A DNA stretch of 64,000 nucleotides. Source: Cloacibacterium sp046296655. Lineage in GTDB: Bacteria; Bacteroidota; Bacteroidia; Flavobacteriales; Weeksellaceae. Positions 50,531 to 58,934 of the stretch are shown piece by piece. The translations under genes and the position numbers were made by a program. The notes below the pieces were generated by a model that saw nothing but the letters and a program-made list of their open reading frames with translations, searched no databases and was not told where the DNA came from. The stretch is taken from NCBI GenBank assembly GCA_046296655.1, contig JBKBLE010000010.1, positions 1-64,000 on the forward strand, given 5' to 3'. The stretch's first letter is position 1. Every line of letters starts with the position of its first letter.

Positions 50531-52741
50531 ATGAATTTACTATTTTATTTAGTACCTCTTTTTGGTGTCATAGCCTTACTTTACACCTTCGTTCAAAGTT
50601 CTTGGGTAAGTAAGCAACCAGTAGGTAATGACAGAATGAAAACCATTAGTGGTCATATTGCAGATGGAGCGATGGCTTTTCTAAAAGCTGAATATCGTAT
50701 CCTTACTTATTTTGTAATTGTGGTAGGTATATTATTGGGAATTATGGGATTTAGCAACGCTAATTCTCATTGGAGTATAGGAGTAGCATTTGCTGTAGGA
50801 GCTGTTTTTTCGGCTACAGCAGGTTATATAGGAATGAAAATCGCAACGAAATCAAATGTAAGAACAGCAGAAGCGGCTAAAACTTCATTAGCTCAAGCGC
50901 TTAAAGTTTCTTTTACCGGAGGTTCTGTAATGGGAATGGGAGTTGCAGGTCTTGCTGTTTTAGGTTTAGGTTCTTTATTCTTAATTATTAAACAAATTTT
51001 TGCGCCAGAAGCCAATGTAGATTCCCACGAAATGGAAAGAGCCATCGAAATATTGACTGGTTTTTCTTTAGGAGCAGAATCTATTGCTTTATTTGCAAGA
51101 GTTGGTGGTGGTATTTATACCAAAGCAGCAGATGTAGGTGCAGATTTAGTAGGAAAAGTAGAAGCAGGTATTCCTGAAGATGATCCTAGAAATCCAGCTA
51201 CGATTGCGGATAATGTAGGAGATAATGTGGGAGATGTTGCAGGAATGGGAGCGGATTTATTTGGCTCTTATGTGGCTACTGTTTTAGCAACGATGGTTTT
51301 GGGTAGAGAAACTTTATCGGTAGATAATTATGGAGGTTTTGCGCCAATTCTTTTACCAATGCTTATTGCAGGAACCGGAATTGTATTTTCAATTATAGGA
51401 ACTTTCTTTGTTAAAATTTCTGACAAAACAGAAGATACCACTGCTAAAGTTCAAAAAGCATTAAATATGGGGAACTGGGGAAGTATTATTCTAACAGCGG
51501 TTGCTTCTTATTTTTTAGTGAATTTCATTCTTCCTGAAAATATGTCATTAAGAGGTTTTGAGTTCACCAGAATGGGTGTTTTTGGAGCGATTATGGTAGG
51601 TTTAGTAGTAGGAACATTGATGTCTATCATTACTGAATATTACACTGCAATGGGAAAAAGACCTGTAACAAGTATTGTGAAACAATCTTCTACAGGACAC
51701 GCTACTAATATTATTGGTGGACTTTCTGTAGGAATGGAATCTACTTTATTACCTATGATTGTACTTTCTGCGGGAATTTGGGGTTCTTATCTTTGTGCAG
51801 GTTTATATGGAGTAGCCATTGCTGCTGCTGGAATGATGGCTACTACTGCTATGCAATTAGCGATTGATGCTTTCGGACCAATTGCAGATAATGCAGGTGG
51901 AATTGCAGAAATGAGTGAATTGCCGAAAAGTGTAAGAGAAAAAACAGATATTTTAGATGCAGTAGGAAACACTACTGCAGCCACAGGAAAAGGATTTGCA
52001 ATTGCTTCAGCGGCACTTACTGCGTTAGCCTTATTTGCAGCATTTGTAAGAATTGCAGGAATTGATGGCATCGATATTTACAAAGCAGATGTTTTATCAG
52101 GGCTTTTTATTGGAGCAATGATTCCGTTTATTTTCTCATCATTAGCAATTAATGCAGTAGGAAAAGCGGCTATGGCAATGGTAGAAGAAGTAAGAAGACA
52201 GTTCAGAGAAATTCCAGGAATTTTAGAAGGAACTGGGAAACCAGAATATGATAAATGCGTAGCGATTTCTACGGATGCTTCTATCAAAAAAATGTTATTA
52301 CCAGGTTCTATCGCTATTGTTACGCCATTATTAGTTGGTTTTATTTGGGGGCCTGAAGTTTTAGGAGGATTTTTAGCGGGAGCTACTGCAAGTGGTGTTT
52401 TACTAGGAATGTTCCAAAATAACGCTGGTGGAGCTTGGGATAATGCGAAAAAATCTTTTGAAAAAGGAGTTGAAGTAAATGGAGAAACCTATTACAAAGG
52501 TTCTGAAATGCACAAAGCTTCAGTAACTGGAGATACAGTAGGTGATCCGTTCAAAGATACTTCTGGTCCTTCTATGAATATTTTAATTAAGTTAATGTCT
52601 ATTGTTTCTTTGGTTATTGCACCTACATTGGCATCTATGTTTGCCGAAAAAATTGAAAAAGACAGACAACATAAGATAGAAACCATGATTTCTGCCTCTC
52701 AAAAGAAATCCGTTTCTATGACTAATTGTAATACTGAATGA
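50531..52741 (+). CDS. hppA: K+-stimulated membrane pyrophosphatase (ion pump)
   Basis: A 736-residue, about 16-helix integral pyrophosphatase that couples pyrophosphate hydrolysis to H+ or Na+ export. The catalytic loop is complete: DVGADLVGKVEAGIPEDDPR, then NPATIADNVGDNVGDVAGMG. In GNTTAATGKG an Ala stands where K+-independent enzymes have Lys, so the enzyme should need K+. Whether it pumps Na+ or H+ cannot be decided from sequence by eye. It lies directly after the soluble pyrophosphatase gene, in the same direction, but with a terminator between. The start is the ATG at 50531. Confidence 0.95.
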   Translation: MNLLFYLVPLFGVIALLYTFVQSSWVSKQPVGNDRMKTISGHIADGAMAFLKAEYRILTYFVIVVGILLGIMGFSNANSHWSIGVAFAVGAVFSATAGYIGMKIATKSNVRTAEAAKTSLAQALKVSFTGGSVMGMGVAGLAVLGLGSLFLIIKQIFAPEANVDSHEMERAIEILTGFSLGAESIALFARVGGGIYTKAADVGADLVGKVEAGIPEDDPRNPATIADNVGDNVGDVAGMGADLFGSYVATVLATMVLGRETLSVDNYGGFAPILLPMLIAGTGIVFSIIGTFFVKISDKTEDTTAKVQKALNMGNWGSIILTAVASYFLVNFILPENMSLRGFEFTRMGVFGAIMVGLVVGTLMSIITEYYTAMGKRPVTSIVKQSSTGHATNIIGGLSVGMESTLLPMIVLSAGIWGSYLCAGLYGVAIAAAGMMATTAMQLAIDAFGPIADNAGGIAEMSELPKSVREKTDILDAVGNTTAATGKGFAIASAALTALALFAAFVRIAGIDGIDIYKADVLSGLFIGAMIPFIFSSLAINAVGKAAMAMVEEVRRQFREIPGILEGTGKPEYDKCVAISTDASIKKMLLPGSIAIVTPLLVGFIWGPEVLGGFLAGATASGVLLGMFQNNAGGAWDNAKKSFEKGVEVNGETYYKGSEMHKASVTGDTVGDPFKDTSGPSMNILIKLMSIVSLVIAPTLASMFAEKIEKDRQHKIETMISASQKKSVSMTNCNTE

Positions 52742-52810
52742 ATGAAAGAATGTTCCGCTCAAGGAAAAAATTGTAAAACCGAACATTTCCAATGTTATAA
52801 ATAAAAATCT

Positions 52811-52842
52811 AACCGTCGTATTTTTTACGGCGGTTTTTTTGA
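52811..52842 (+). terminator. terminator after hppA
   Basis: 10-bp stem AACCGTCGTA/TACGGCGGTT (one G-U pair) with a 5-base T loop, then T-run. Confidence 0.9.
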
Positions 52843-52884
52843 AAAACTTTGTCATTTTAATTTTTAAAATTTCATTTATTTCCC

Positions 52885-52892
52885 TATTTTTG
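52885..52892 (+). promoter_or_regulatory. -7 promoter element of dnaX
   Basis: TATTTTTG, exact TAnnTTTG, 4 bases before the ATG; a leaderless mRNA is predicted. Confidence 0.6.
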
Positions 52893-52896
52893 ACCA

Positions 52897-53982
52897 ATGG
52901 AAAATTTTATCGTATCCGCAAGAAAATATCGTCCGCAAGAGTTTGACACTGTTGTAGGACAATCTCACGTTACAGATACCTTAGAACACGCCATAGAAAA
53001 TAGTCAGTTGGCTCAAGCGTTGCTTTTTTGCGGACCGAGAGGTGTAGGAAAGACTACTTGTGCTAGAATTTTGGCTAGAAAAATCAACGAAAAAGATGGT
53101 TCTACCTCAGAAGACGGATTTGCGTATAATATCTTTGAATTAGATGCTGCTTCTAATAACTCGGTAGATGATATTAGAGATTTAATAGACCAAGTTCGTT
53201 TTGCTCCACAAGTTGGGAAATATAAAATTTATATTATAGACGAGGTTCACATGCTGTCTACAGCAGCATTTAATGCTTTTCTTAAAACATTAGAAGAACC
53301 ACCAGCTCACGCTATTTTTATTTTAGCAACTACCGAAAAACATAAGATTATTCCTACTATTTTGTCAAGATGTCAGATTTATGATTTCAAAAGAATCACC
53401 ATCGAAGATATACAGGAACATCTTAGAAAAATTGCAGAAAAAGAAGGAGTAAATTACGAAGATGACGCATTGTTCTTAATTGCTCAAAAAGCAGATGGAG
53501 CACTGAGAGATGCACTTTCTATCTTTGATAGACTTACCACTTTTACTCAAAAAAATATTACACTTGCTAAAGCTGCAGAAGTTCTCAATATTCTAGATTA
53601 CGATCAATATTTGAAAATTGTAGATTTAGCAAAAGAAAATAACATTCCGGGAATCCTTACCGCTTTCAATGATATTGTTAAAAAAGGATTTGACCCACAT
53701 TTATTTATTGGTGGATTGGGAAGTCATTTCCGTGATTTAATGATGGCACAGAATGCTTCTACACTTGCTCTAATAGAAGTAGGTGAGAACACGAAACAGA
53801 AGTTTTCTGAACAGAGCAAAAACTGGAGTGCACAGCAACTCATAGATGCTATAGAAATCTGTAATCATGCAGATATTAATTACAAAAATTCTAAAAATCC
53901 AAGATTAACGGTAGAAATCGCTTTGATGCAGTTGGCCAGTCTTACTGCTGCGAAAAGTGATGATAAAAAAAAAAGTTCTTAA
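52897..53982 (+). CDS. dnaX: DNA polymerase III gamma-length DnaX (zero-frame product)
   Basis: A 361-residue AAA+ clamp-loader subunit. Seen: RPQEFDTVVGQSHVTDTL, Walker A GPRGVGKTTCARILA, Walker B YIIDEVHML, sensor 1 LATTEKHKI, the SRC motif ILSRCQIY and domain III. It stops at the domain III/IV border, just after a run of ten A, making it like E. coli gamma. Odd: the four-Cys zinc module between Walker A and ELDAASN is missing (KINEKDGSTSEDGFAYN instead). The zero-frame stop at 53980-53982 is followed by a continuous -1 frame that encodes the rest of tau. Confidence 0.93.
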   Translation: MENFIVSARKYRPQEFDTVVGQSHVTDTLEHAIENSQLAQALLFCGPRGVGKTTCARILARKINEKDGSTSEDGFAYNIFELDAASNNSVDDIRDLIDQVRFAPQVGKYKIYIIDEVHMLSTAAFNAFLKTLEEPPAHAIFILATTEKHKIIPTILSRCQIYDFKRITIEDIQEHLRKIAEKEGVNYEDDALFLIAQKADGALRDALSIFDRLTTFTQKNITLAKAAEVLNILDYDQYLKIVDLAKENNIPGILTAFNDIVKKGFDPHLFIGGLGSHFRDLMMAQNASTLALIEVGENTKQKFSEQSKNWSAQQLIDAIEICNHADINYKNSKNPRLTVEIALMQLASLTAAKSDDKKKSS

Positions 53983-54584
53983 TTCTAGCGCCACTATTTC
54001 GTAAAAAGGAAACCGAAAAGCCAAAAGTAGTTACAGAAAAACCACAAGAAACTTTACCGTCAACTAAAAAAACAGAAGAATCTGTTCCAAAAACTGTTCA
54101 AAAAATTACTGAACCAATTGTTAAGAAAACCATTGTTTCAGAATTTAGCATTCTTGCTACGCTCAATAAAAAAGAGGAAGAAGTAGTTGTCACTCCTCAG
54201 AAAAAAGAAGAAGATTTACCAGATCATCACTTCACCGAGAAAGATTTACAAACAGAATGGCAAATTTTTCTAAATGATTTATTTATAAAAGACCAAGTCA
54301 CTTATTTTGCCGTAAATACAGCAAAACTTCATAAAAAAGAAGAAAATGTTGTAGAAATTTTATATCCTTCAGATTTAGTAAAAACTGAGTTTGAGAAAAT
54401 TCAAGCGCAATTTTTTAATCATTTCAAGAGAAAAGTCAATAACTACAAAATAGAAGTTTCTTACCGAGAAGACAAAAAACTCATCAAAAAACAAGAAACG
54501 AAAAGAGATATTTTCCAGAAATATGTAGAAATAAATCCTGTTTTAAAAGATTTAGATGAATTGATGAAGTTAGATTTAAGTTAA
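52897..54584 (+). CDS. dnaX: DNA polymerase III tau subunit, by -1 frame change at an A10 run
   Basis: If the frame shifts by -1 in the A-run at 53965-53974, translation continues without a stop to TAA at 54582-54584 and gives 562 residues, the usual length of tau in this group. The added 200 residues start with a Lys/Glu/Thr/Pro-rich linker (about 362-450), then a folded part with EKDLQTEWQIFLNDLF and VNNYKIEVSY and the DIFQKYVEINPVLKDLDEL ending, as in tau domains IV-V that bind DnaB and Pol III alpha. I checked the -1 frame codon by codon: no stops. Mechanism could be ribosomal frameshifting, transcriptional slippage (a length of 8 or 11 A would restore the frame), or a homopolymer sequencing error. 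Confidence 0.85.
53965..53974 (+). promoter_or_regulatory. candidate slippery site in dnaX
   Basis: Ten consecutive A (zero-frame codons AAA AAA AAA AGT). Homopolymer A runs are the classic dnaX slip site (A AAA AAG in E. coli, A9 in Thermus). No strong downstream stem-loop is evident. Confidence 0.65.
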
Positions 54585-54596
54585 AAATTCCATATC

Positions 54597-55871
54597 ATGT
54601 TTAGACTATTAGATTTACACAAAGGAGAAGAAAACAAACAAAAAGTTTTAGAAAACGTTAAAGATAATATTTCTTTTTCTGGTTCTAATTTATGGATTCT
54701 AATGGCTGCTATTCTTGTAGCATCTGTAGGTCTTAATGTAAATTCTACAGCAGTGGTGATTGGAGCCATGCTTATTTCTCCTTTGATGGGACCTATTGTA
54801 GGCGCTGGTTTTGCACTTGGTATTTTTGATTTTGAATTACTGAAAAAATCATTGAAAAACTTGCTTATTGCTACCATTGCGAGTTTATTAGTTTCTACCA
54901 TCTATTTTTATATTAGTCCTTTCAAAGAAGCTCAATCAGAATTATTAGCCAGAACATCTCCCAACATTTATGATGTGCTTATTGCATTTTTTGGAGGTTT
55001 AGCTGGTGTTATTGCAATAACTAGAGTGGAAAAAGGAAATCCTATTCCTGGAGTTGCCATTGCTACAGCTCTTATGCCACCATTATGTACAGCAGGTTTT
55101 GGTTTGGCAACAGGTAATTTCAAGTTCTTTTTTGGAGCATTATATCTTTATACAATTAATTGTGTTTTTATTGGGATTTCTACATTTTTGATTGTTAAAT
55201 TTCTTAAATATCCATCGGTTAAATTTGTAGATTTAAAGGAGAGAAAAAGAGTGCAAAATTTGATAACTCTACTTTCTTTACTGGTTCTTTTGCCAAGTAT
55301 TTATTTTGCCTATTCATTATATAAAGAACAGGAATTTAGGATTAAAGCAGACCAGTTTATTGAAAAAGAATTTATAGAAAAAGGAAATACTTTAGTTTAT
55401 AAAAAAATAAATTTTTTAAGCAATCCTAAGAAAATAGAATTGGCTTTCTTAAAGAGAAATTTTACTCAAGATGAAATAAAAAAAATGAACCAAAGTCTTT
55501 CAGAAATTGGTCTAAATAATACCGAACTTATTATTAAAGCTAATAATTATCAAAATTTAGAAGTTTTAAAAGGCGATATTCTTAATGAAATCAATAAAAA
55601 TTCTGAAAGAGATAAAGAATTATTGGCTTTAAAAAGTCAAACTTCATCTTTAGAAAATAACATGCAGTTGCTTAAAGAAGCTCAAGTTTTGTTTCCAACT
55701 ATAAATGCGATAAATGTTTCTGAACTCAGTTTTGCACAAGGTGATTCATTGGTTGAAAAACCTGTACTTATTTACCAAGCATCAGAAAATCTTACAGATG
55801 AAGACCAAATAAAACTGAAAAACTGGATTGAGAAAAGACTCAATAAATCAAATGTAGAAGTGTATAAATAA
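54597..55871 (+). CDS. DUF389-family membrane protein
   Basis: A 424-residue protein. The N-terminal half (about 30-210) is the DUF389 hydrophobic domain: LWILMAAILVASVGLNVNSTAVVIGAMLISPLMGPIVG and a second block NPIPGVAIATALMPPLCTAGFGLATG. A further helix (about 220-240) precedes a soluble C-terminal region of about 185 residues with possible coiled-coil (ELLALKSQTSSLENNMQLL). The function of the family is not known. It starts 12 bases after the tau stop, so it is probably transcribed with dnaX. Confidence 0.85.
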   Translation: MFRLLDLHKGEENKQKVLENVKDNISFSGSNLWILMAAILVASVGLNVNSTAVVIGAMLISPLMGPIVGAGFALGIFDFELLKKSLKNLLIATIASLLVSTIYFYISPFKEAQSELLARTSPNIYDVLIAFFGGLAGVIAITRVEKGNPIPGVAIATALMPPLCTAGFGLATGNFKFFFGALYLYTINCVFIGISTFLIVKFLKYPSVKFVDLKERKRVQNLITLLSLLVLLPSIYFAYSLYKEQEFRIKADQFIEKEFIEKGNTLVYKKINFLSNPKKIELAFLKRNFTQDEIKKMNQSLSEIGLNNTELIIKANNYQNLEVLKGDILNEINKNSERDKELLALKSQTSSLENNMQLLKEAQVLFPTINAINVSELSFAQGDSLVEKPVLIYQASENLTDEDQIKLKNWIEKRLNKSNVEVYK

Positions 55872-55905
55872 ATTTTAAAGCTTCAAATCATGTAAAAAAT
55901 ACTCA

Positions 55906-56667
55906 ATGAATTTTCATTACAAAAGATTGCTGGTTCCTATTAGGAAAAATTTTATTGTAAGAAATCTACTTTCTTATTTTAAAAATGTATACCAAAGAAC
56001 CACTTATGCCAATTCTACCCTCAAAAAGCAGTTTTTACAGTTTTTACCCTTTTTATTGGCTTCTTTTATTACTGGTTTTGTAGCATTTTTGTACAGTAAA
56101 ATATTCACTTTTTCAGAAAAATGGTCTCACGAAATTTTTCATCAGAATAAATTATATATTTTCATCATCACGCCTTTGAGTTTTTTCATTTCTTGGTTTT
56201 TAGTCAAAACTTTTGCTAAATATTCTGCAGGAAGCGGAATTCCGCAAGTCATGGCTTCAGTAGAATTGTCAAAACCAAATACACATCATCTTGTTAAAAG
56301 ATTTCTGAGTTTAAGAATAATCATCATCAAAATTTTAGCAAGTGCTGTAAAAGTTTTTGGTGGAGGAATTGCAGGAAGAGAAGGGCCAACCATACAAATT
56401 GCGGGTTCTATTTTTGTGGAAATTCATAAAAGATTGCCAAAATGGTGGGTGCCGATTTCCGAAAAAAATGTAATGATTGCGGGAGCTGCTTCTGGTTTAG
56501 CTGCTGCTTTTAACACACCACTTGGCGGAATTATTTTTGCGATTGAAGAATTAGCCAAAACTCATATTAAGTATATTAAATCTCCACTTTTTGTAGCAGT
56601 ATATGATGTTCTGAAAGAAAAATACATCGAAAAGGTTCTAAATCAAGAAAATATTGAAAAAAAATAA
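55906..56667 (+). CDS. ClC-family chloride channel/antiporter, half-length
   Basis: A 253-residue protein with the N-terminal half of the ClC fold. Anion-pathway motifs: GSGIPQVMASVEL (GSGIP), GGGIAGREGPTIQIAG (GREGP with the gating Glu), and GAASGLAAAFNTPLGGIIFAIEEL. It then ends after KSPLFVAVYDVLKEKYIEKVL. Intact bacterial ClC proteins are 420 or more residues; the second inverted half, with the GxFxP motif and the central Tyr, is absent here. The last 25 residues resemble the soluble tail of longer relatives, so an in-frame internal deletion is possible. The product may be nonfunctional. Confidence 0.8.
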   Translation: MNFHYKRLLVPIRKNFIVRNLLSYFKNVYQRTTYANSTLKKQFLQFLPFLLASFITGFVAFLYSKIFTFSEKWSHEIFHQNKLYIFIITPLSFFISWFLVKTFAKYSAGSGIPQVMASVELSKPNTHHLVKRFLSLRIIIIKILASAVKVFGGGIAGREGPTIQIAGSIFVEIHKRLPKWWVPISEKNVMIAGAASGLAAAFNTPLGGIIFAIEELAKTHIKYIKSPLFVAVYDVLKEKYIEKVLNQENIEKK

Positions 56668-56688
56668 AAACAAATAGTCGTAATTTTC

Positions 56689-56696
56689 TATATTTG
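56689..56696 (+). promoter_or_regulatory. -7 promoter element of the DAHP synthase gene
   Basis: TATATTTG, exact TAnnTTTG, 81 bases upstream of the ATG; the hairpin at 56724-56744 then lies inside the leader. Confidence 0.55.
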
Positions 56697-56723
56697 AAAA
56701 ATATTTCAAAAAAGAACATAATT

Positions 56724-56744
56724 GAACACGCTTATTGCGTGTTC
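56724..56744 (+). terminator. hairpin in the DAHP synthase leader (possible terminator or attenuator)
   Basis: Perfect 8-bp stem GAACACGC/GCGTGTTC with a 5-base loop and a weak T-containing tail (TGTATTTTAT). It may end the ClC transcript or attenuate the aromatic gene. Confidence 0.5.
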
Positions 56745-56777
56745 TGTATTTTATAAAAGTTGTAAGAATCACGAAGT

Positions 56778-57857
56778 ATGAATTTAAAAGATTTACAAAA
56801 CGATTGGATTAATGAGTTCCCAAAACCATTAATTATAGCAGGACCTTGTAGTGCAGAATCAGAAGCACAAATGATGGAAACTGCACAAAGATTGAAAGAT
56901 AGTGGTGCAGAAGTTCCCGTTTTTAGAGCAGGAATTTGGAAGCCAAGAACCAAACCAAATGGTTTCGAAGGAGTAGGAGTTATCGGTCTTAATTGGCTTA
57001 AAAAAGTAAAAGACGAGTTTGGTTTCAAAACAGCAACTGAAGTTGCCAATGCACATCACGTTTATGCAGCTCTAGAAGCAGATGTAGATATTCTTTGGAT
57101 TGGAGCGCGTTCTACCGTAAATCCTTTTACCGTTCAAGAAATTGCTGTGGCATTAAAAGGAACCAATAAACCTGTTTTGGTGAAGAATCCGGTAAATCCA
57201 GATTTAGCACTTTGGATTGGTGCTTTAGAAAGACTTTTAGGTCAAGATGTGAAAAACTTAGGCGTCATTCACAGAGGATTTTCATCTTATCAAAAAACAA
57301 AATATAGAAATTTACCCAATTGGCAAATCGCATTAGATTTTAAACACCAATTTCCGAATATCCCAATGTTTGTAGACCCTTCTCACATTTGTGGTAGAAG
57401 AGATTTGCTTTCAGATGTTACTCAGGAAGCATTTAACGTAGGTTACGAAGGAGCGATGGTAGAATCTCACTGCAATCCAGATGCAGCTTGGAGTGATGCA
57501 GCTCAACAAATTACGCCAGAAGTTTTGGCAGAAATGTTAGGAAATCTACAAATCAGAAACTCAGATATTTCAGGATTTGATGAAGAAATGGGCAAACACA
57601 GAGCTTTAATTTCTGATATTGACTTCCAATTAATAGAATTATTATCAAACAGAATGAAAATTTCTGAAAAAATTGGAGCGTTGAAGAAAGAGAATAACAT
57701 CGCGATTTTCCAGCCAGACCGTTGGAAAGTGATTGCAGAATATGCCTCTGCAAGAGCCGAAGAATCTGGAATGAGCAAAGATTTTATAGAAAAAGTTTTC
57801 AAAGCGATTCACGAAGAATCCATTGAAGTTCAAAACAATATCATGATTAATAAATAA
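56778..57857 (+). CDS. bifunctional DAHP synthase/chorismate mutase
   Basis: A 359-residue fusion. The N-terminal KDO8P-type DAHP synthase (about 1-260) condenses PEP with erythrose-4-phosphate: IIAGPCSAESEAQMMETA, FRAGIWKPRT, FKTATEVAN, KNPVNPDLALWIGALER, and MVESHCNPDAAWSDA are present. The C-terminal AroQ-type chorismate mutase (about 275-355) has KHRALISDIDFQLIELLSNRMKISEKIGALK. One enzyme thus opens the shikimate pathway and forms prephenate, with feedback through the mutase domain expected. Order (synthase first) is the Bacteroidetes form. It has its own promoter and terminator. Confidence 0.95.
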   Translation: MNLKDLQNDWINEFPKPLIIAGPCSAESEAQMMETAQRLKDSGAEVPVFRAGIWKPRTKPNGFEGVGVIGLNWLKKVKDEFGFKTATEVANAHHVYAALEADVDILWIGARSTVNPFTVQEIAVALKGTNKPVLVKNPVNPDLALWIGALERLLGQDVKNLGVIHRGFSSYQKTKYRNLPNWQIALDFKHQFPNIPMFVDPSHICGRRDLLSDVTQEAFNVGYEGAMVESHCNPDAAWSDAAQQITPEVLAEMLGNLQIRNSDISGFDEEMGKHRALISDIDFQLIELLSNRMKISEKIGALKKENNIAIFQPDRWKVIAEYASARAEESGMSKDFIEKVFKAIHEESIEVQNNIMINK

Positions 57858-57862
57858 CAAGA

Positions 57863-57888
57863 AAACACGCTGAAAAGCGTGTTTTTTT
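57863..57888 (+). terminator. terminator after the DAHP synthase gene
   Basis: Stem AAACACGC/GCGTGTTT with a 6-base loop and a T-run; its stem nearly repeats that of the leader hairpin at 56724. Confidence 0.9.
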
Positions 57889-57929
57889 ATTGCGAGAAGA
57901 TTTCGTAAATTGCACAAAAGAAATTAGTT

Positions 57930-58856
57930 TTGAAAGGACTCATCACAAAATCTACAGGAAGTTGGTATCAAGTTTTAGATTTGGAAACTAGGCAAGTTTT
58001 CGAAGCGAGAATTCGTGGGAAATTTAAACTGATCAAAACCAGACTCACCAATCCTTTGGCTGTGGGTGATTTTGTAGAATTTCAATTGGAGCAAGATGAT
58101 ATTGCGTGGATTACCAAAATAGAACCTCGCAAAAATTATCTTATCAGAAAATCCGTGAATTTATCTAAAGAAGCGCACATTATTGCGAGCAATTTAGATT
58201 TGGCGTGTATTATTTTTACCTTGCAATCTCCAGAAACATCTTTAGGTTTTTTAGACCGATTTTTGGCGTGTTGCGAAGCGTATAATATTCCCGTTCTCAT
58301 TCTTTTTAACAAAATAGATTTATTGAATTTCGAAGAAGTAGAATTGGTTGAGGAATTACAAGCCATGTACGAAAATTTGGGTTATCAAACGTTGCAAGTT
58401 TCTTCTGCTGAAAAACTGAATTTAGATAAACTTCAAGAGATTTTAAAAGATAAAACTTGCGTTTTCTTCGGTCATTCTGGAGCTGGAAAATCTACTTTGG
58501 CAAATGCACTTCAACCTGATTTGAATTTGAAAACCAACGAAATTTCTGAAACGCATAATAAAGGAAAGCACACCACTACTTTTGCTCAAATGCATTTTTG
58601 GCATTTTGGAGGTGCTGTAATAGACACACCTGGAGTTCGAGAATTTGCAATGATAGACGTAGAAAAAGAAGAAATTCAACATTATTTCCCGGAAATTTTT
58701 GAGAAAGGAAGAGAGTGTAAATTCCATAATTGTAAACATATCAATGAGCCAAAATGTGCTGTTTTAGAGGCTTTAGAAACTGGCGAAATCTTGGAAAGCA
58801 GATATATCACTTATCTTAAATTGATGGAAGAAGCGGAGGAACAAAATCAAATGTAA
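57930..58856 (+). CDS. rsgA: ribosome small subunit-dependent GTPase A
   Basis: A 308-residue circularly permuted GTPase that helps mature the 30S subunit. Order G4-G1-G3: LFNKIDLL, then GHSGAGKSTLANAL, then DTPGVREF; an OB domain (about 1-70) precedes and a zinc domain CKFHNCKHINEPKC ends it. The start is TTG at 57930 (KGLITKSTGSWYQV is the conserved start and no ATG precedes it). Monocistronic, followed by two palindromic repeats. Confidence 0.95.
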   Translation: MKGLITKSTGSWYQVLDLETRQVFEARIRGKFKLIKTRLTNPLAVGDFVEFQLEQDDIAWITKIEPRKNYLIRKSVNLSKEAHIIASNLDLACIIFTLQSPETSLGFLDRFLACCEAYNIPVLILFNKIDLLNFEEVELVEELQAMYENLGYQTLQVSSAEKLNLDKLQEILKDKTCVFFGHSGAGKSTLANALQPDLNLKTNEISETHNKGKHTTTFAQMHFWHFGGAVIDTPGVREFAMIDVEKEEIQHYFPEIFEKGRECKFHNCKHINEPKCAVLEALETGEILESRYITYLKLMEEAEEQNQM

Positions 58857-58869
58857 AATTTGATGTTAC

Positions 58870-58934
58870 CGTTCCATAGGAACGAAATGTGTGTAAAAAA
58901 TTTATTGTAAATTTTTAGCGTTCCGTAGGAACGC
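58870..58934. repeat. pair of CGTTCC-GGAACG palindromes
   Basis: Two related hairpins: CGTTCC-ATA-GGAACG (58870-58884) and GCGTTCC-GTA-GGAACGC (58918-58934), each followed by AATGT. They are 48 bases apart in the 208-base gap between rsgA and the kinase gene. They look like interspersed short palindromic repeats. Confidence 0.75.

Noticed and set aside
52897..54584. dnaX as a pseudogene
   Set aside because: Both parts keep conserved motifs and normal composition with only one frame change at an A10 run, which fits slippage or a sequencing error better than decay.
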